Source: an uncultured Prevotellaceae bacterium
Lineage (GTDB): Bacteria > Bacteroidota > Bacteroidia > Bacteroidales > Bacteroidaceae
NCBI GenBank assembly: GCA_947168045.1
Contig: CAMVKN010000018.1
Coordinates: 1-61,442, forward strand
Length of the DNA stretch: 61,442 bases
Direction of reading: 5' to 3'
Part shown: in pieces, positions 1 through 6,646 of the stretch
Layout: the number at the start of each line of letters is the position of its first letter
Position numbering within the stretch: position 1 is the stretch's first letter
The notes under the pieces: model-generated
What the model was told of the DNA's origin: nothing
Database searches by the model: none
What the model saw: the letters and a program-made list of their open reading frames with translations, nothing else
Made by a program: the position numbers and the translations under genes

Positions 1-18
1 GACTTATTGGAATAACTC

Positions 19-74
19 ATGGAGATAATCTCATAAAGTGCCGACTTATTGTCAAATTCTCGAGAGAATTTACC
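19..74 (+). repeat. Dispersed intergenic repeat, copy A
   Basis: This 56-base stretch matches 28410-28465 at about 84% identity by hand alignment (9 mismatches, no gaps). The best-conserved blocks are CTCATAAAGTG and TCGAGAGAATT. It lies in non-coding DNA upstream of tex, and the 18 bases before it resemble, in inverted orientation, units in the repeat at 3007-3080. No protein explanation is apparent. Confidence 0.75.
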
Positions 75-117
75 CCAAAACCGCGGTTTCATCGGTGCCA
101 AGAGTCCCTCGGCTGTG

Positions 118-256
118 CTCAGGTGCACCTTTAGCTGCCTCAGGTGCACTATCAGCTGTTCCTGGTGCACCATCTGGTGCTCGATCTGGGCTGTTGGTGC
201 ACCAGCCAACGACTTGCAAGTCAACTTATTAAGTCCCGCAGGTGCACTTAGTGCAC
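118..256. repeat. Degenerate ~21-bp tandem repeat with six GTGCAC palindromes
   Basis: GTGCAC occurs at 123, 143, 165, 197, 242 and 251. The first three sit in a degenerate unit of roughly 20-22 bases (CAGGTGCACY followed by an AGCTG-like block). The short frames that can be translated here are low complexity and look non-coding. An accessory protein-binding array or a decayed minisatellite are both possible. Confidence 0.55.
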
Positions 257-454
257 TATTTTTTTTGTGTTACTATATTGGAACAGAAAGCAGTTACACA
301 TATAGTCGCTTTAGAGTGATGCTTTTGAGTTATGAGTTTTAGGAGGATGCGACCGTTCCGGTCGCCTCTGCGAACTCTTCTCAAGAATTGACAACTCAGC
401 GAAAACATAGTGGGGGGCTTTTTCGGAAAACAAAAAAAGAAAATGGCATTTCGC
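257..454. other. Intergenic region upstream of tex
   Basis: No convincing gene is seen. It contains one small hairpin (GCGACC-gttcc-GGTCGC, 349-365) and A/T-rich stretches. Open frames crossing it on the minus strand are antisense to tex and lack a plausible product. Confidence 0.5.
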
Positions 455-485
455 TTTGATATTCGCTCGCTTCTTTGTACCTTTG
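455..485 (+). promoter_or_regulatory. Bacteroidetes-type promoter of tex
   Basis: TTTG at 455-458 and TACCTTTG at 478-485 are separated by 19 bases. The predicted transcription start (about 5-8 bases after the -7 element) is within a few bases of the ATG at 494, so the tex mRNA would be leaderless or nearly so. Confidence 0.7.
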
Positions 486-493
486 CCAGCAGT

Positions 494-2833
494 ATGGAAC
501 AGAAAGACTTTGCAACACTCATTGCCCAGACCCTGAGCCTCACCGCCGAGGCCGTTGGCAACACCCTGGCGCTGCTCGACGAGGGCTGCACCATCCCGTT
601 CATCTCGCGCTATCGCAAGGAGCGCACGGGCGCCCTCGACGAGGTGGCCATCGCTGCCATCAACGACGAGTATGAACGGCTGAAAGACATTCAGAAGCGT
701 AAGGACACAGTGGTGAAGACCATCACCGAACAACAGAAGATGACACCCGAGCTGGAGCGGCGCATCAGCCAGTGCTGGGACGCCACCGAGCTGGAGGACC
801 TCTACCTGCCCTTCAAGCCGCGCCGGCGCACCCGTGCGCAGGTGGCACGCGAACAGGGGCTGGAGCCGCTGGCACAGCTCATCATGCTGCAACGCGAGCG
901 CGACGTGGAGCAGGCCGCCCGCCGTTTTGTATGTGGCGTTGCCAACGCCACACACCCGACGGGGGAGACAGCCAACGCCACAGGCCCAGCCACCGTTGCC
1001 GATGCCATCCGCGGCGCACAGGACATCATCGCCGAGACCATCAGCGAGGATGAGCGGTCGCGACAGCAGCTGCGCGGCAGCTACCGCCGCACCGCCATCA
1101 TCACGTCGAAGGTGGTGAAGGCCAAGCAGAACAGCGACGAGGCCCAGAAATACAGCGACTACTTCGACTGGCACGAGCCGCTGAAGCGCTGCTCCAGCCA
1201 CCGTCTGTTAGCCATGCGCCGCGGCGAGGCCGAGGGCATCCTTCGTCTGAGCATCGACCCCGTGGACGACCAGGAGTGCATCGACCGTCTGCAACGGCAG
1301 TGGGTTACTGGTGGAGGGTGGAAGGTTGAAGGTGGAGGGTGGAAGGTTGAAGGTGGAAGGCCTACTTGTCAGCAGCTGGTGGCCGAGGCCGCCGAGGACA
1401 GCTACAAGCGGCTGCTGAAGCCCTCGATAGAGACGGAGTTCACCAACCTGAGCAAGGAGCAGGCCGACGAGGAGGCCATCCGCGTCTTTGCCGACAACCT
1501 GCGTCAGCTGCTGCTCTCGGCACCCCTGGGCCAGAAGCGCGTCATGGCCATCGACCCCGGCTTCCGCACCGGCTGCAAGGTGGTGTGCCTCGACGAGCAG
1601 GGCAACCTGCTGCACCATGAGGCCATCTTCCCCCACCCGCCAGTGAACCGCCGCATGCAGGCCACCATCCACGTACAGCAGATGGTACACGACTATGGCA
1701 TCGAGGCCATCGCCATCGGCAACGGCACTGCCAGCAGGGAGACAAGGGCATTCATAGAGGAGATCACGACCCACCCCCTACCCCTCCCGTTAGGGAGGGG
1801 AGTAGTCACCTCTTCCGCTGAATCTACCAACAAGTCTTCAGCGGACAAGTCTATATACTCCCCTCCCAGGGGAGGGGTCGGGGGAGGGGCCCCCACTCTC
1901 TTCATCGTCTCTGAGGACGGCGCCTCCATCTACTCGGCGTCGAAGGTGGCGCGCGAGGAGTTCCCCGACGAGGATGTGACCGTGCGCGGCGCCGTGAGCA
2001 TCGGCCGCCGACTGATGGACCCGCTGGCCGAGCTGGTGAAGATTGACCCGAAGAGCATCGGCGTGGGACAGTACCAACACGACGTGGACCAGACAAAGCT
2101 GAAACACCAGCTGGACATGACGGTGGAGAGCTGCGTCAACCAGGTGGGGGTGAACCTGAACACCGCCTCGGCACACCTGCTGCAGTACGTCAGCGGCCTG
2201 GGTCCGACGCTGGCCAAGAACATTGTGGACTACCGCCGCGAGCACGGTGCGTTCACCAGCCGCGCACAGCTGAAGAAGGTGCCACGCCTCGGGCCTGCCG
2301 CCTATCAGCAGTGCGCCGCCTTCCTGCGCATCCCCGGGGCGAAGAACCCTTTGGACAACAGCGCGGTGCACCCCGAGAGCTACGACCTGGTGGAGCAGAT
2401 GGCGCACGACCAGCACTGCACCGTGGCCGACCTCATCAGCAACAAGGAGCTGCGCGCGCGCGTGGACATCAACAGATATGTGACGGCTGAGAAGGGTCTG
2501 CCCACGCTGACGGACATCATGCACGAGCTGGAGAAACCGGGCCGCGACCCGCGCGAACAGATTGAGGAGTTCAGCTTCGACAGCCGCGTGCAGACCATGG
2601 AGGACCTGGAAGAGGGCATGGTGCTGCCAGGCATCGTGACGAACATCACGAACTTCGGGGCCTTCGTCGACATCGGCGTCCATCAGGACGGCCTGGTGCA
2701 CATCTCACAGATGGCGAACCGCCGCATCGCCCACCCCACGGATGTGGTGAAGCTACACCAGCACGTCACGGTGAAGGTGCTCGAGGTGGACTACCGCCGG
2801 CACCGCATCGCCCTGACCATGAAGGGGGTGTGA
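494..2833 (+). CDS. tex: Tex-family RNA-binding transcription accessory protein with two in-frame repeat insertions
   Basis: This is a cytoplasmic nucleic-acid-binding protein of the Tex family (779 residues from this start). In order it shows the N-terminal Tex helical domain (PFISRYRKERTGALDE near residue 35), a YqgF/RNase-H-like domain (AIDPGFRTGCK), helix-hairpin-helix segments (LNTASAHLLQYVSGLG) and a C-terminal S1 domain (GIVTNITNFGAFVDIG). I chose ATG 494 because the family homology starts at MEQKD and a promoter ends at 485; an upstream ATG at 443 would extend it by 17 unrelated residues. Two segments are foreign to the family: residues about 273-290 (a 21-bp minisatellite read as GGGWKVE units) and residues about 427-466 (an inverted-palindrome element inside the YqgF domain, just before FIVSEDGASIYSAS). 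Both keep the frame, so the protein is probably still made. Confidence 0.93.
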   Translation: MEQKDFATLIAQTLSLTAEAVGNTLALLDEGCTIPFISRYRKERTGALDEVAIAAINDEYERLKDIQKRKDTVVKTITEQQKMTPELERRISQCWDATELEDLYLPFKPRRRTRAQVAREQGLEPLAQLIMLQRERDVEQAARRFVCGVANATHPTGETANATGPATVADAIRGAQDIIAETISEDERSRQQLRGSYRRTAIITSKVVKAKQNSDEAQKYSDYFDWHEPLKRCSSHRLLAMRRGEAEGILRLSIDPVDDQECIDRLQRQWVTGGGWKVEGGGWKVEGGRPTCQQLVAEAAEDSYKRLLKPSIETEFTNLSKEQADEEAIRVFADNLRQLLLSAPLGQKRVMAIDPGFRTGCKVVCLDEQGNLLHHEAIFPHPPVNRRMQATIHVQQMVHDYGIEAIAIGNGTASRETRAFIEEITTHPLPLPLGRGVVTSSAESTNKSSADKSIYSPPRGGVGGGAPTLFIVSEDGASIYSASKVAREEFPDEDVTVRGAVSIGRRLMDPLAELVKIDPKSIGVGQYQHDVDQTKLKHQLDMTVESCVNQVGVNLNTASAHLLQYVSGLGPTLAKNIVDYRREHGAFTSRAQLKKVPRLGPAAYQQCAAFLRIPGAKNPLDNSAVHPESYDLVEQMAHDQHCTVADLISNKELRARVDINRYVTAEKGLPTLTDIMHELEKPGRDPREQIEEFSFDSRVQTMEDLEEGMVLPGIVTNITNFGAFVDIGVHQDGLVHISQMANRRIAHPTDVVKLHQHVTVKVLEVDYRRHRIALTMKGV
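1310..1360 (+). repeat. 21-bp minisatellite inside tex
   Basis: Two perfect 21-base units (1310-1330 and 1331-1351) and a 9-base partial unit (1352-1360). The unit is GGTGGAGGGT followed by GGAAGGTTGAA, and 21 bases is exactly seven codons. The G-rich purine strand is related to the complement of the C-rich repeat in aroC at 51603-51716. Confidence 0.85.
1773..1889 (+). repeat. REPIN-like inverted pair of GC-rich palindromes inside tex
   Basis: Left hairpin: CCCCTCCC (1781-1788), loop GTTA, GGGAGGGG (1793-1800), preceded by the tag ACCCCCTA. Right hairpin: CCCCTCCC (1860-1867), loop AG, GGGAGGGG (1870-1877), followed by the inverted tag TCGGGGGAGGGG. Between them is a third hairpin, TCCGCTGAA (1814-1822) with TTCAGCGGA (1837-1845). 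The total of 117 bases equals 39 codons. The right half shares its flank (GTATATAGACTTG in inverse orientation) with the copy at 61288-61334. Confidence 0.85.
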
Positions 2834-2864
2834 CCCCCGCGCACGCTCCACGGACTACGCTTTT

Positions 2865-2991
2865 ACGCTAAAGCGTCTTTCATAAAAACAAAGAAAAACA
2901 AGAAAAACAAGAAAAAACATAACAGATAACAAGCCCCTGTTTTATTTTGTTTTGTCGGTTTTATTTTGTTTTTTCAAAGACGCTTTAGCGT
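2865..2991. repeat. Long inverted repeat downstream of tex
   Basis: ACGCTAAAGCGTCTTT (2865-2880) is perfectly complementary to 2976-2991. The interior has an A-rich half (AAGAAAAACAAG-like units) and a T-rich half (TTTTATTTTGTTTTGTC) that can pair with one another, so the whole 127 bases can fold as one hairpin. It could be the tex terminator or a small palindromic insertion. Confidence 0.7.
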
Positions 2992-3006
2992 ATCATCCGA
3001 CCGAAA

Positions 3007-3080
3007 GATGAGAATAAGTGGCCGAGTTATGGGAATAAGTCAATGAGTTATGAGAATAAGTCGGCTCCTGGCTGTCACCA
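3007..3080 (-). repeat. Dispersed intergenic repeat, copy C
   Basis: Tandem blocks of the form GAGTTATGRGAATAAGTC occur twice or more here, followed by the inverse of GACAGCCAGG. The same two modules appear at 1-45 and at 28355-28465 in other orders, so this is a third, more degenerate member of that family. No gene is evident between 2834 and 3243. Confidence 0.5.
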
Positions 3081-3181
3081 ATCACGTAACTATTTGGTAA
3101 TCAATAGCGAATGTAAGCATGTAAAGATAATTGTGTTTTTTCAGAGGAAAGAGTATAGTTTGCATAATTATTTTGAGGGAT

Positions 3182-3215
3182 TTTGCGATAATATCGCGGA
3201 AATTGTGTATCTTTG
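3182..3215 (+). promoter_or_regulatory. Promoter of the toxin-antitoxin pair
   Basis: TATCTTTG at 3208-3215 with a possible TTTG at 3182-3185 (22-base spacer, slightly long). It lies 28 bases before the antitoxin ATG. Confidence 0.55.
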
Positions 3216-3243
3216 CACGCGTAACGTGTAAACAACGACGATT

Positions 3244-3408
3244 ATGGAAGCAAGGACAACAAGAAAGCCCTCAAGAAGGAGGAAGAAACTCACCCCCGAG
3301 GAGAGAAAAGCCATCAATGCCGCAAAGCCGGCAGGTAACAAGTACGTGGAAGCCGCCAGAAGACACCAGGGCGAAGTCTGGGTGAAAGACCCGATGCTGA
3401 TGCTATGA
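3244..3408 (+). CDS. Putative antitoxin, 54 residues
   Basis: This small basic protein (MEARTTRKPSRRRKKLTPEE...) has a Lys/Arg-rich N-terminus suited to DNA or RNA contact and a C-terminal part (YVEAARRHQGEVWVKDPMLM) that could embrace the toxin. Its stop overlaps the toxin start as ATGA (3405-3408), which implies translational coupling. The identity rests on position: an upstream, overlapping short gene preceding a PIN toxin and sharing one promoter. I do not recognise a named antitoxin domain, so the family is uncertain. Confidence 0.65.
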   Translation: MEARTTRKPSRRRKKLTPEERKAINAAKPAGNKYVEAARRHQGEVWVKDPMLML

Positions 3409-3827
3409 GATACCTGCTCGACACCAACGCCTATATCTACTGGGCAACCGACCAAGACCTGCTCGACGTGGACGTGTACGACCTGCTCAACGAACCCGAT
3501 GCGGTTCTGTGCATCAGTGCAGAGAGTGTGCGCGAACTCATCGTGGCATACAATGCCAAAGGATGGGGCAACAAGCGATGGAAGACGGCAGAGGATATGG
3601 TCAATGCCATTGAGCAGGACTACTATATCGAAATTCTGCCCATACAGAAAGAGGTGATGCAGACCTATTCGCGGCTGCGCATCAATACGACGCAGAATCA
3701 CAAAGACCCCAGCGACCACGTCATCATCGCACATGCCATGACACTCCACATTCCACTCATCTCCAGCGACACGCGCTTCCCCTACTATCGCAGACAAGGT
3801 CTCAAACTCATCGTCAACGAGAAGTAG
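3405..3827 (+). CDS. PIN-domain toxin (VapC-like ribonuclease)
   Basis: The 140-residue product shows the acidic PIN signature: D6 in LLDTNAYIYW, Glu in SAESVREL near residue 43, the DPSDHVIIAHAM block near residue 103 and SSDTRF near residue 121. PIN toxins are Mg-dependent RNases whose activity is blocked by the partner antitoxin. It follows the 54-residue gene with a 4-base overlap and ends before a strong bidirectional hairpin. The cellular target cannot be read from sequence. Confidence 0.85.
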   Translation: MRYLLDTNAYIYWATDQDLLDVDVYDLLNEPDAVLCISAESVRELIVAYNAKGWGNKRWKTAEDMVNAIEQDYYIEILPIQKEVMQTYSRLRINTTQNHKDPSDHVIIAHAMTLHIPLISSDTRFPYYRRQGLKLIVNEK

Positions 3828-3895
3828 TTTCCCCTCCCTTCACTGAACAACTCAAGTTTGCCACCCTTAAAACTTTTTAGGGTGGAAAAGTACAA

Positions 3896-3940
3896 TAGAA
3901 CAGAAGCCCCCTCGGTGAACCGTAGGGGGCTTCTGTTCTG
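3896..3940. terminator. Bidirectional hairpin terminator
   Basis: GAACAGAAGCCCCCT (3898-3912) pairs perfectly with AGGGGGCTTCTGTTC (3924-3938) around an 11-base loop, with one further A-T pair outside. It sits between the convergent toxin gene and the secreted-protein gene ending at 3945, so it probably serves both. There is no long U tract on either side. Confidence 0.75.
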
Positions 3941-3944
3941 ACTA

Positions 3945-6134
3945 CTACTTCGCGCTGATGCCAGTCTTGACTTGCGTGGTGCCCTTGGCCGATGAGCCGA
4001 TGTAGAAGCCATGCCAGGCGATGTCGGCATCGGTGGGCTCGGTGGTCGTGGAGTAGATGCTGTACTTCTGACCGCTGACCATGCCCGTGGCCGTGATGAA
4101 GGTGCACCTGCTGCTGATGGCTACTGGCAGCTGGAAGGCGACGAGGGTGTTGTTCGACGCATCCAGAAGGGTGTTGTAGACGTTGGCCTTGAAGCTGACG
4201 CTGCCGGGGAAGGCGTAGCCCTGCTTGGCACCGCTGATGGTGCCCGTGGTGCTGCTCTGCGCGCCACCGATGCCGATGGCAATGCCCGTGCCCGTGATCT
4301 GGATGTAGTTGTTGTTGTCGCAGTCGAAGGCCTCGTCGGGGTCGCCCTTGGTCATGTAGGCCAGCACATGACCGTTGCCGATGGTGATGGCGCCCGTGGT
4401 GCCGGCGTTGCTGTCGATGACATCGTTGCCAGTGGAATAGGCTACGGTGGTGCCGCCGTTGAAGTAGATTTTGCCGGCCGAGTTGATGCAGTCGTCGTAG
4501 CACTTCAGGTAGTGCTTGCCGCCGCGGATGTCGACGCTGGTCTTCGACTCCAGTCCCTCGTTACCGCTGTAGCTGGTTTCCACGACGGTCTCGCCGCCAT
4601 AGATGGTGATGGCGCAGATGGCCTTGATGGCCTTCGCATCAGAGTTGCTGTAGGTCTGCCCCTTCTGCGTGACGGTGATGGTGGGTCCGTTGCCATCGGT
4701 GGTGCCCTGTGTGTAAGAGCCAGTGATGTTCGTCCACGACGAGCCACCGCCCATGCCGCCACCAGGACCGCCACCGCCGCCAGGACCGTGTCCCCAGCCA
4801 CCACCACCCCAGCCGCCACCGCCGGTGGAGCCGCTGCTCTTCGTGCCGTCGCCGACACGGATGGCCTTGCTGGCGTTGCCGCTCATGGTGATGGTGATAG
4901 TGCCGGCATTGAAGGCCGCATTGAGGGCCTTGATGCCCTTGGCACCCTTCACGTCGCTGCTGATGGTGGTGGGCGCAGCGCTGTTGGTGATGGTCAGCTC
5001 GCCGCCGTTGGTCTCTACGTCGTTGGCCTTGATGCCGCGGCCCGACGTGCCCTTGACGGTGATGACGGTGGTGCCACCGTTGATGACCACCTTGCCACCG
5101 CTGATGCCTGCCACGTAGGAGGGGTCGGTGCTGTCGCTGGTGTCCACAGCGCCGGAGGCGTTGAGCGTCAAAGTGCCGTCGTTAACATAGGCTATGCTGT
5201 CAGCCTTGATGCACTTCGCCCCGGCAGCCGTGGTGGTGAGGTTGAGCACACCGCCGTTGATGTAGATGTTGCCTGAGTCCTCGTCCTCGTGGTCGGTGGT
5301 CTCGCCAGTCGAGGTGTCGCCGTCGATGTCGCACTGCAGGGCATCATCGCCCACGCCGCTGACGGTCAGCGTGCCGCTCTCCATGAGGAAGTACTCGTCG
5401 CACGACAGTCCGTCCTGCACGGCCTGTGCCACGGTGACGGTGGCGTTCTTCAGCGACATGTACTCAGCGCTCTTGATGGCGTGGGCATAGCGGCCGTTGA
5501 CGGTCAGCGTGCCCTTGCCCTTCAGCTCGAGGTGGCCCTTGCAGTAGAGGGCAGCCTTCTGTGCCAGCGCCGTGGCGGGCGAGGCACAGTCGGTGAGGGT
5601 GTTCTCGGTGTCCTTCTTCACGCTCAGGTCGATGCGCTTGCCGTTCATGATGCAGATGGCGGCACCGCTGTAGACGGGCGTGGCGTTGGTGAGCGTCAGT
5701 CCACGCAGCTCGACGGTGGCCTTGTAGGAGCCGGCCATGTAGAACTCGCCGTCGGTGGTAGTGCCACTGAGGGCGTAGGTAATCTCGTCGGCCACGAGGT
5801 CGCTCTGCGTGATGCTGACGTGTGCGCCGCTGACGGCAACGTCGACATACTGCGCCACGTTGCCGGCCACGAACACCTTGGCAGTGGTGCCGTCGTAGCT
5901 GACGCTGACGCTGTTGTCAGTCACGGCAGTGTCGTCAACGTACATCTGTGCGATGTCGGTCAGGGTGAAGGTCTTGCCCATGACGGTCAGCGTCTGTCCG
6001 TCCTGGTAGACCATCTCGCCGGCCTGCTCGGCGGGTACCTGGTAGGTGACGCTGCCCACCTCGATGTTCAGCGTCTGGGCCTGCGTGGCCACGGCGGCCA
6101 GCAGGGCTATGCAAGAAACTAATACCTTTTTCAT
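3945..6134 (-). CDS. Secreted carbohydrate-binding-domain (Cthe_2159-like) beta-helix protein
   Basis: The 729-residue protein begins with a clear signal peptide (MKKVLVSCIALLAAVATQAQ), then has a Thr/Ala/Gly-rich body of repeated short beta strands (ITYALSGTTTDGEFYMAG, IDLSVKKDTENTLTDC, GKIYFNGGTTVAYSTGND). That pattern matches the DUF4353 'carbohydrate-binding domain-containing protein' family, whose described member binds polygalacturonate-type glycans through calcium; the specific ligand here is unknown. A Gly/Trp-rich linker lies at about residues 429-469. Its ATG overlaps the stop of the upstream gene (ATGA at 6131-6134), so the two are translated together. It is probably extracellular or surface-associated. 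Confidence 0.75.
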   Translation of the reverse strand: MKKVLVSCIALLAAVATQAQTLNIEVGSVTYQVPAEQAGEMVYQDGQTLTVMGKTFTLTDIAQMYVDDTAVTDNSVSVSYDGTTAKVFVAGNVAQYVDVAVSGAHVSITQSDLVADEITYALSGTTTDGEFYMAGSYKATVELRGLTLTNATPVYSGAAICIMNGKRIDLSVKKDTENTLTDCASPATALAQKAALYCKGHLELKGKGTLTVNGRYAHAIKSAEYMSLKNATVTVAQAVQDGLSCDEYFLMESGTLTVSGVGDDALQCDIDGDTSTGETTDHEDEDSGNIYINGGVLNLTTTAAGAKCIKADSIAYVNDGTLTLNASGAVDTSDSTDPSYVAGISGGKVVINGGTTVITVKGTSGRGIKANDVETNGGELTITNSAAPTTISSDVKGAKGIKALNAAFNAGTITITMSGNASKAIRVGDGTKSSGSTGGGGWGGGGWGHGPGGGGGPGGGMGGGSSWTNITGSYTQGTTDGNGPTITVTQKGQTYSNSDAKAIKAICAITIYGGETVVETSYSGNEGLESKTSVDIRGGKHYLKCYDDCINSAGKIYFNGGTTVAYSTGNDVIDSNAGTTGAITIGNGHVLAYMTKGDPDEAFDCDNNNYIQITGTGIAIGIGGAQSSTTGTISGAKQGYAFPGSVSFKANVYNTLLDASNNTLVAFQLPVAISSRCTFITATGMVSGQKYSIYSTTTEPTDADIAWHGFYIGSSAKGTTQVKTGISAK

Positions 6135-6541
6135 TTCACTGTAATCTTTTTGGTTGTTCCGTTCTGCTTGATGATGTAGACGCCCTGTCCCACGGCCGAG
6201 CGCAACTGCGACATGCTGGCAAAGGTGCCGAGGTGCATGCCGCCTACGGTGTAAGCCTCGATGGGTGTGGTGCTGCCGGGCATGACATCGATGGCGGTGA
6301 CGGTGCTGGGGTCAGACTCGCTGAAGACCATCGACGAGAGCTGCGCGAGGGTGAAGGTGACAGTGCCGTCAGCGTTGGTGGCCACCAGCGTGCCATTGCT
6401 GACGGTGAGCCGCAGCCCCTCAGCAGCCAGCGACGTGCTGTTGCCCTGGGCATCGGTCACCACCAGATACCTGTAGGTGAAGTCGGCGGCCTGCGTCTGA
6501 AGCGCGATGGCGGCCAGAAGGGTGAATGTCCATTTCTTCAT
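6131..6541 (-). CDS. Small secreted protein with surface-protein-like C-terminal tail
   Basis: A 136-residue product with signal peptide MKKWTFTLLAAIALQTQA. The mature part has a beta-rich segment (YRYLVVTDAQGNSTSL) and a C-terminus ending GVYIIKQNGTTKKITVK, which resembles the last strand of the C-terminal tails on other exported proteins in this window (31004, 45936, 46117). I chose ATG 6541 because a signal peptide starts there and the promoter at 6574-6581 lies downstream of the longer frame's start. Probably a partner of the beta-helix protein with which it overlaps. Function not recognised. Confidence 0.7.
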   Translation of the reverse strand: MKKWTFTLLAAIALQTQAADFTYRYLVVTDAQGNSTSLAAEGLRLTVSNGTLVATNADGTVTFTLAQLSSMVFSESDPSTVTAIDVMPGSTTPIEAYTVGGMHLGTFASMSQLRSAVGQGVYIIKQNGTTKKITVK

Positions 6542-6600
6542 AGTCGTACTGTTTGTGTGAATCGTTCTGAGCACAAAGGTACGAAGAAATGGACATTCAC
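6522..6600. repeat. Perfect 18-bp inverted repeat spanning promoter and start codon
   Basis: GTGAATGTCCATTTCTTC (6522-6539) is the exact reverse complement of 6583-6600. The left arm covers codons 1-7 of the small secreted protein; the right arm lies just upstream of its TACCTTTG promoter element. The 43 bases between the arms hold the -7 element and the mRNA leader. Confidence 0.9.
6574..6581 (-). promoter_or_regulatory. -7 element (TACCTTTG) for the two secreted-protein genes
   Basis: TACCTTTG on the minus strand, 33 bases upstream of ATG 6541. No clear -33 TTTG was found in the 18-24 bases beyond it. It gives the last two genes of the minus-strand run a local start in addition to read-through. 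Confidence 0.65.
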
Positions 6601-6646
6601 GCCTAATCCTTTCAGCGAACAACTTTTTTCGTTCAGCCAACCAGCC

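Noticed and set aside
118..256. CRISPR or tRNA-like sequence
   Set aside because: Units are degenerate and adjacent, and no cloverleaf or spacer pattern is present.
410..493. Longer N-terminus for Tex
   Set aside because: The extra residues (MGGFFGKQKKKMAFRFD...) do not resemble the family and the only clear promoter ends at 485, inside the extension.
4011..5276. Open frame of 421 codons on the plus strand
   Set aside because: Antisense to the beta-helix protein gene; Asp/Gly/Ala/Val-rich composition reflects the complement of that repeat-rich gene.
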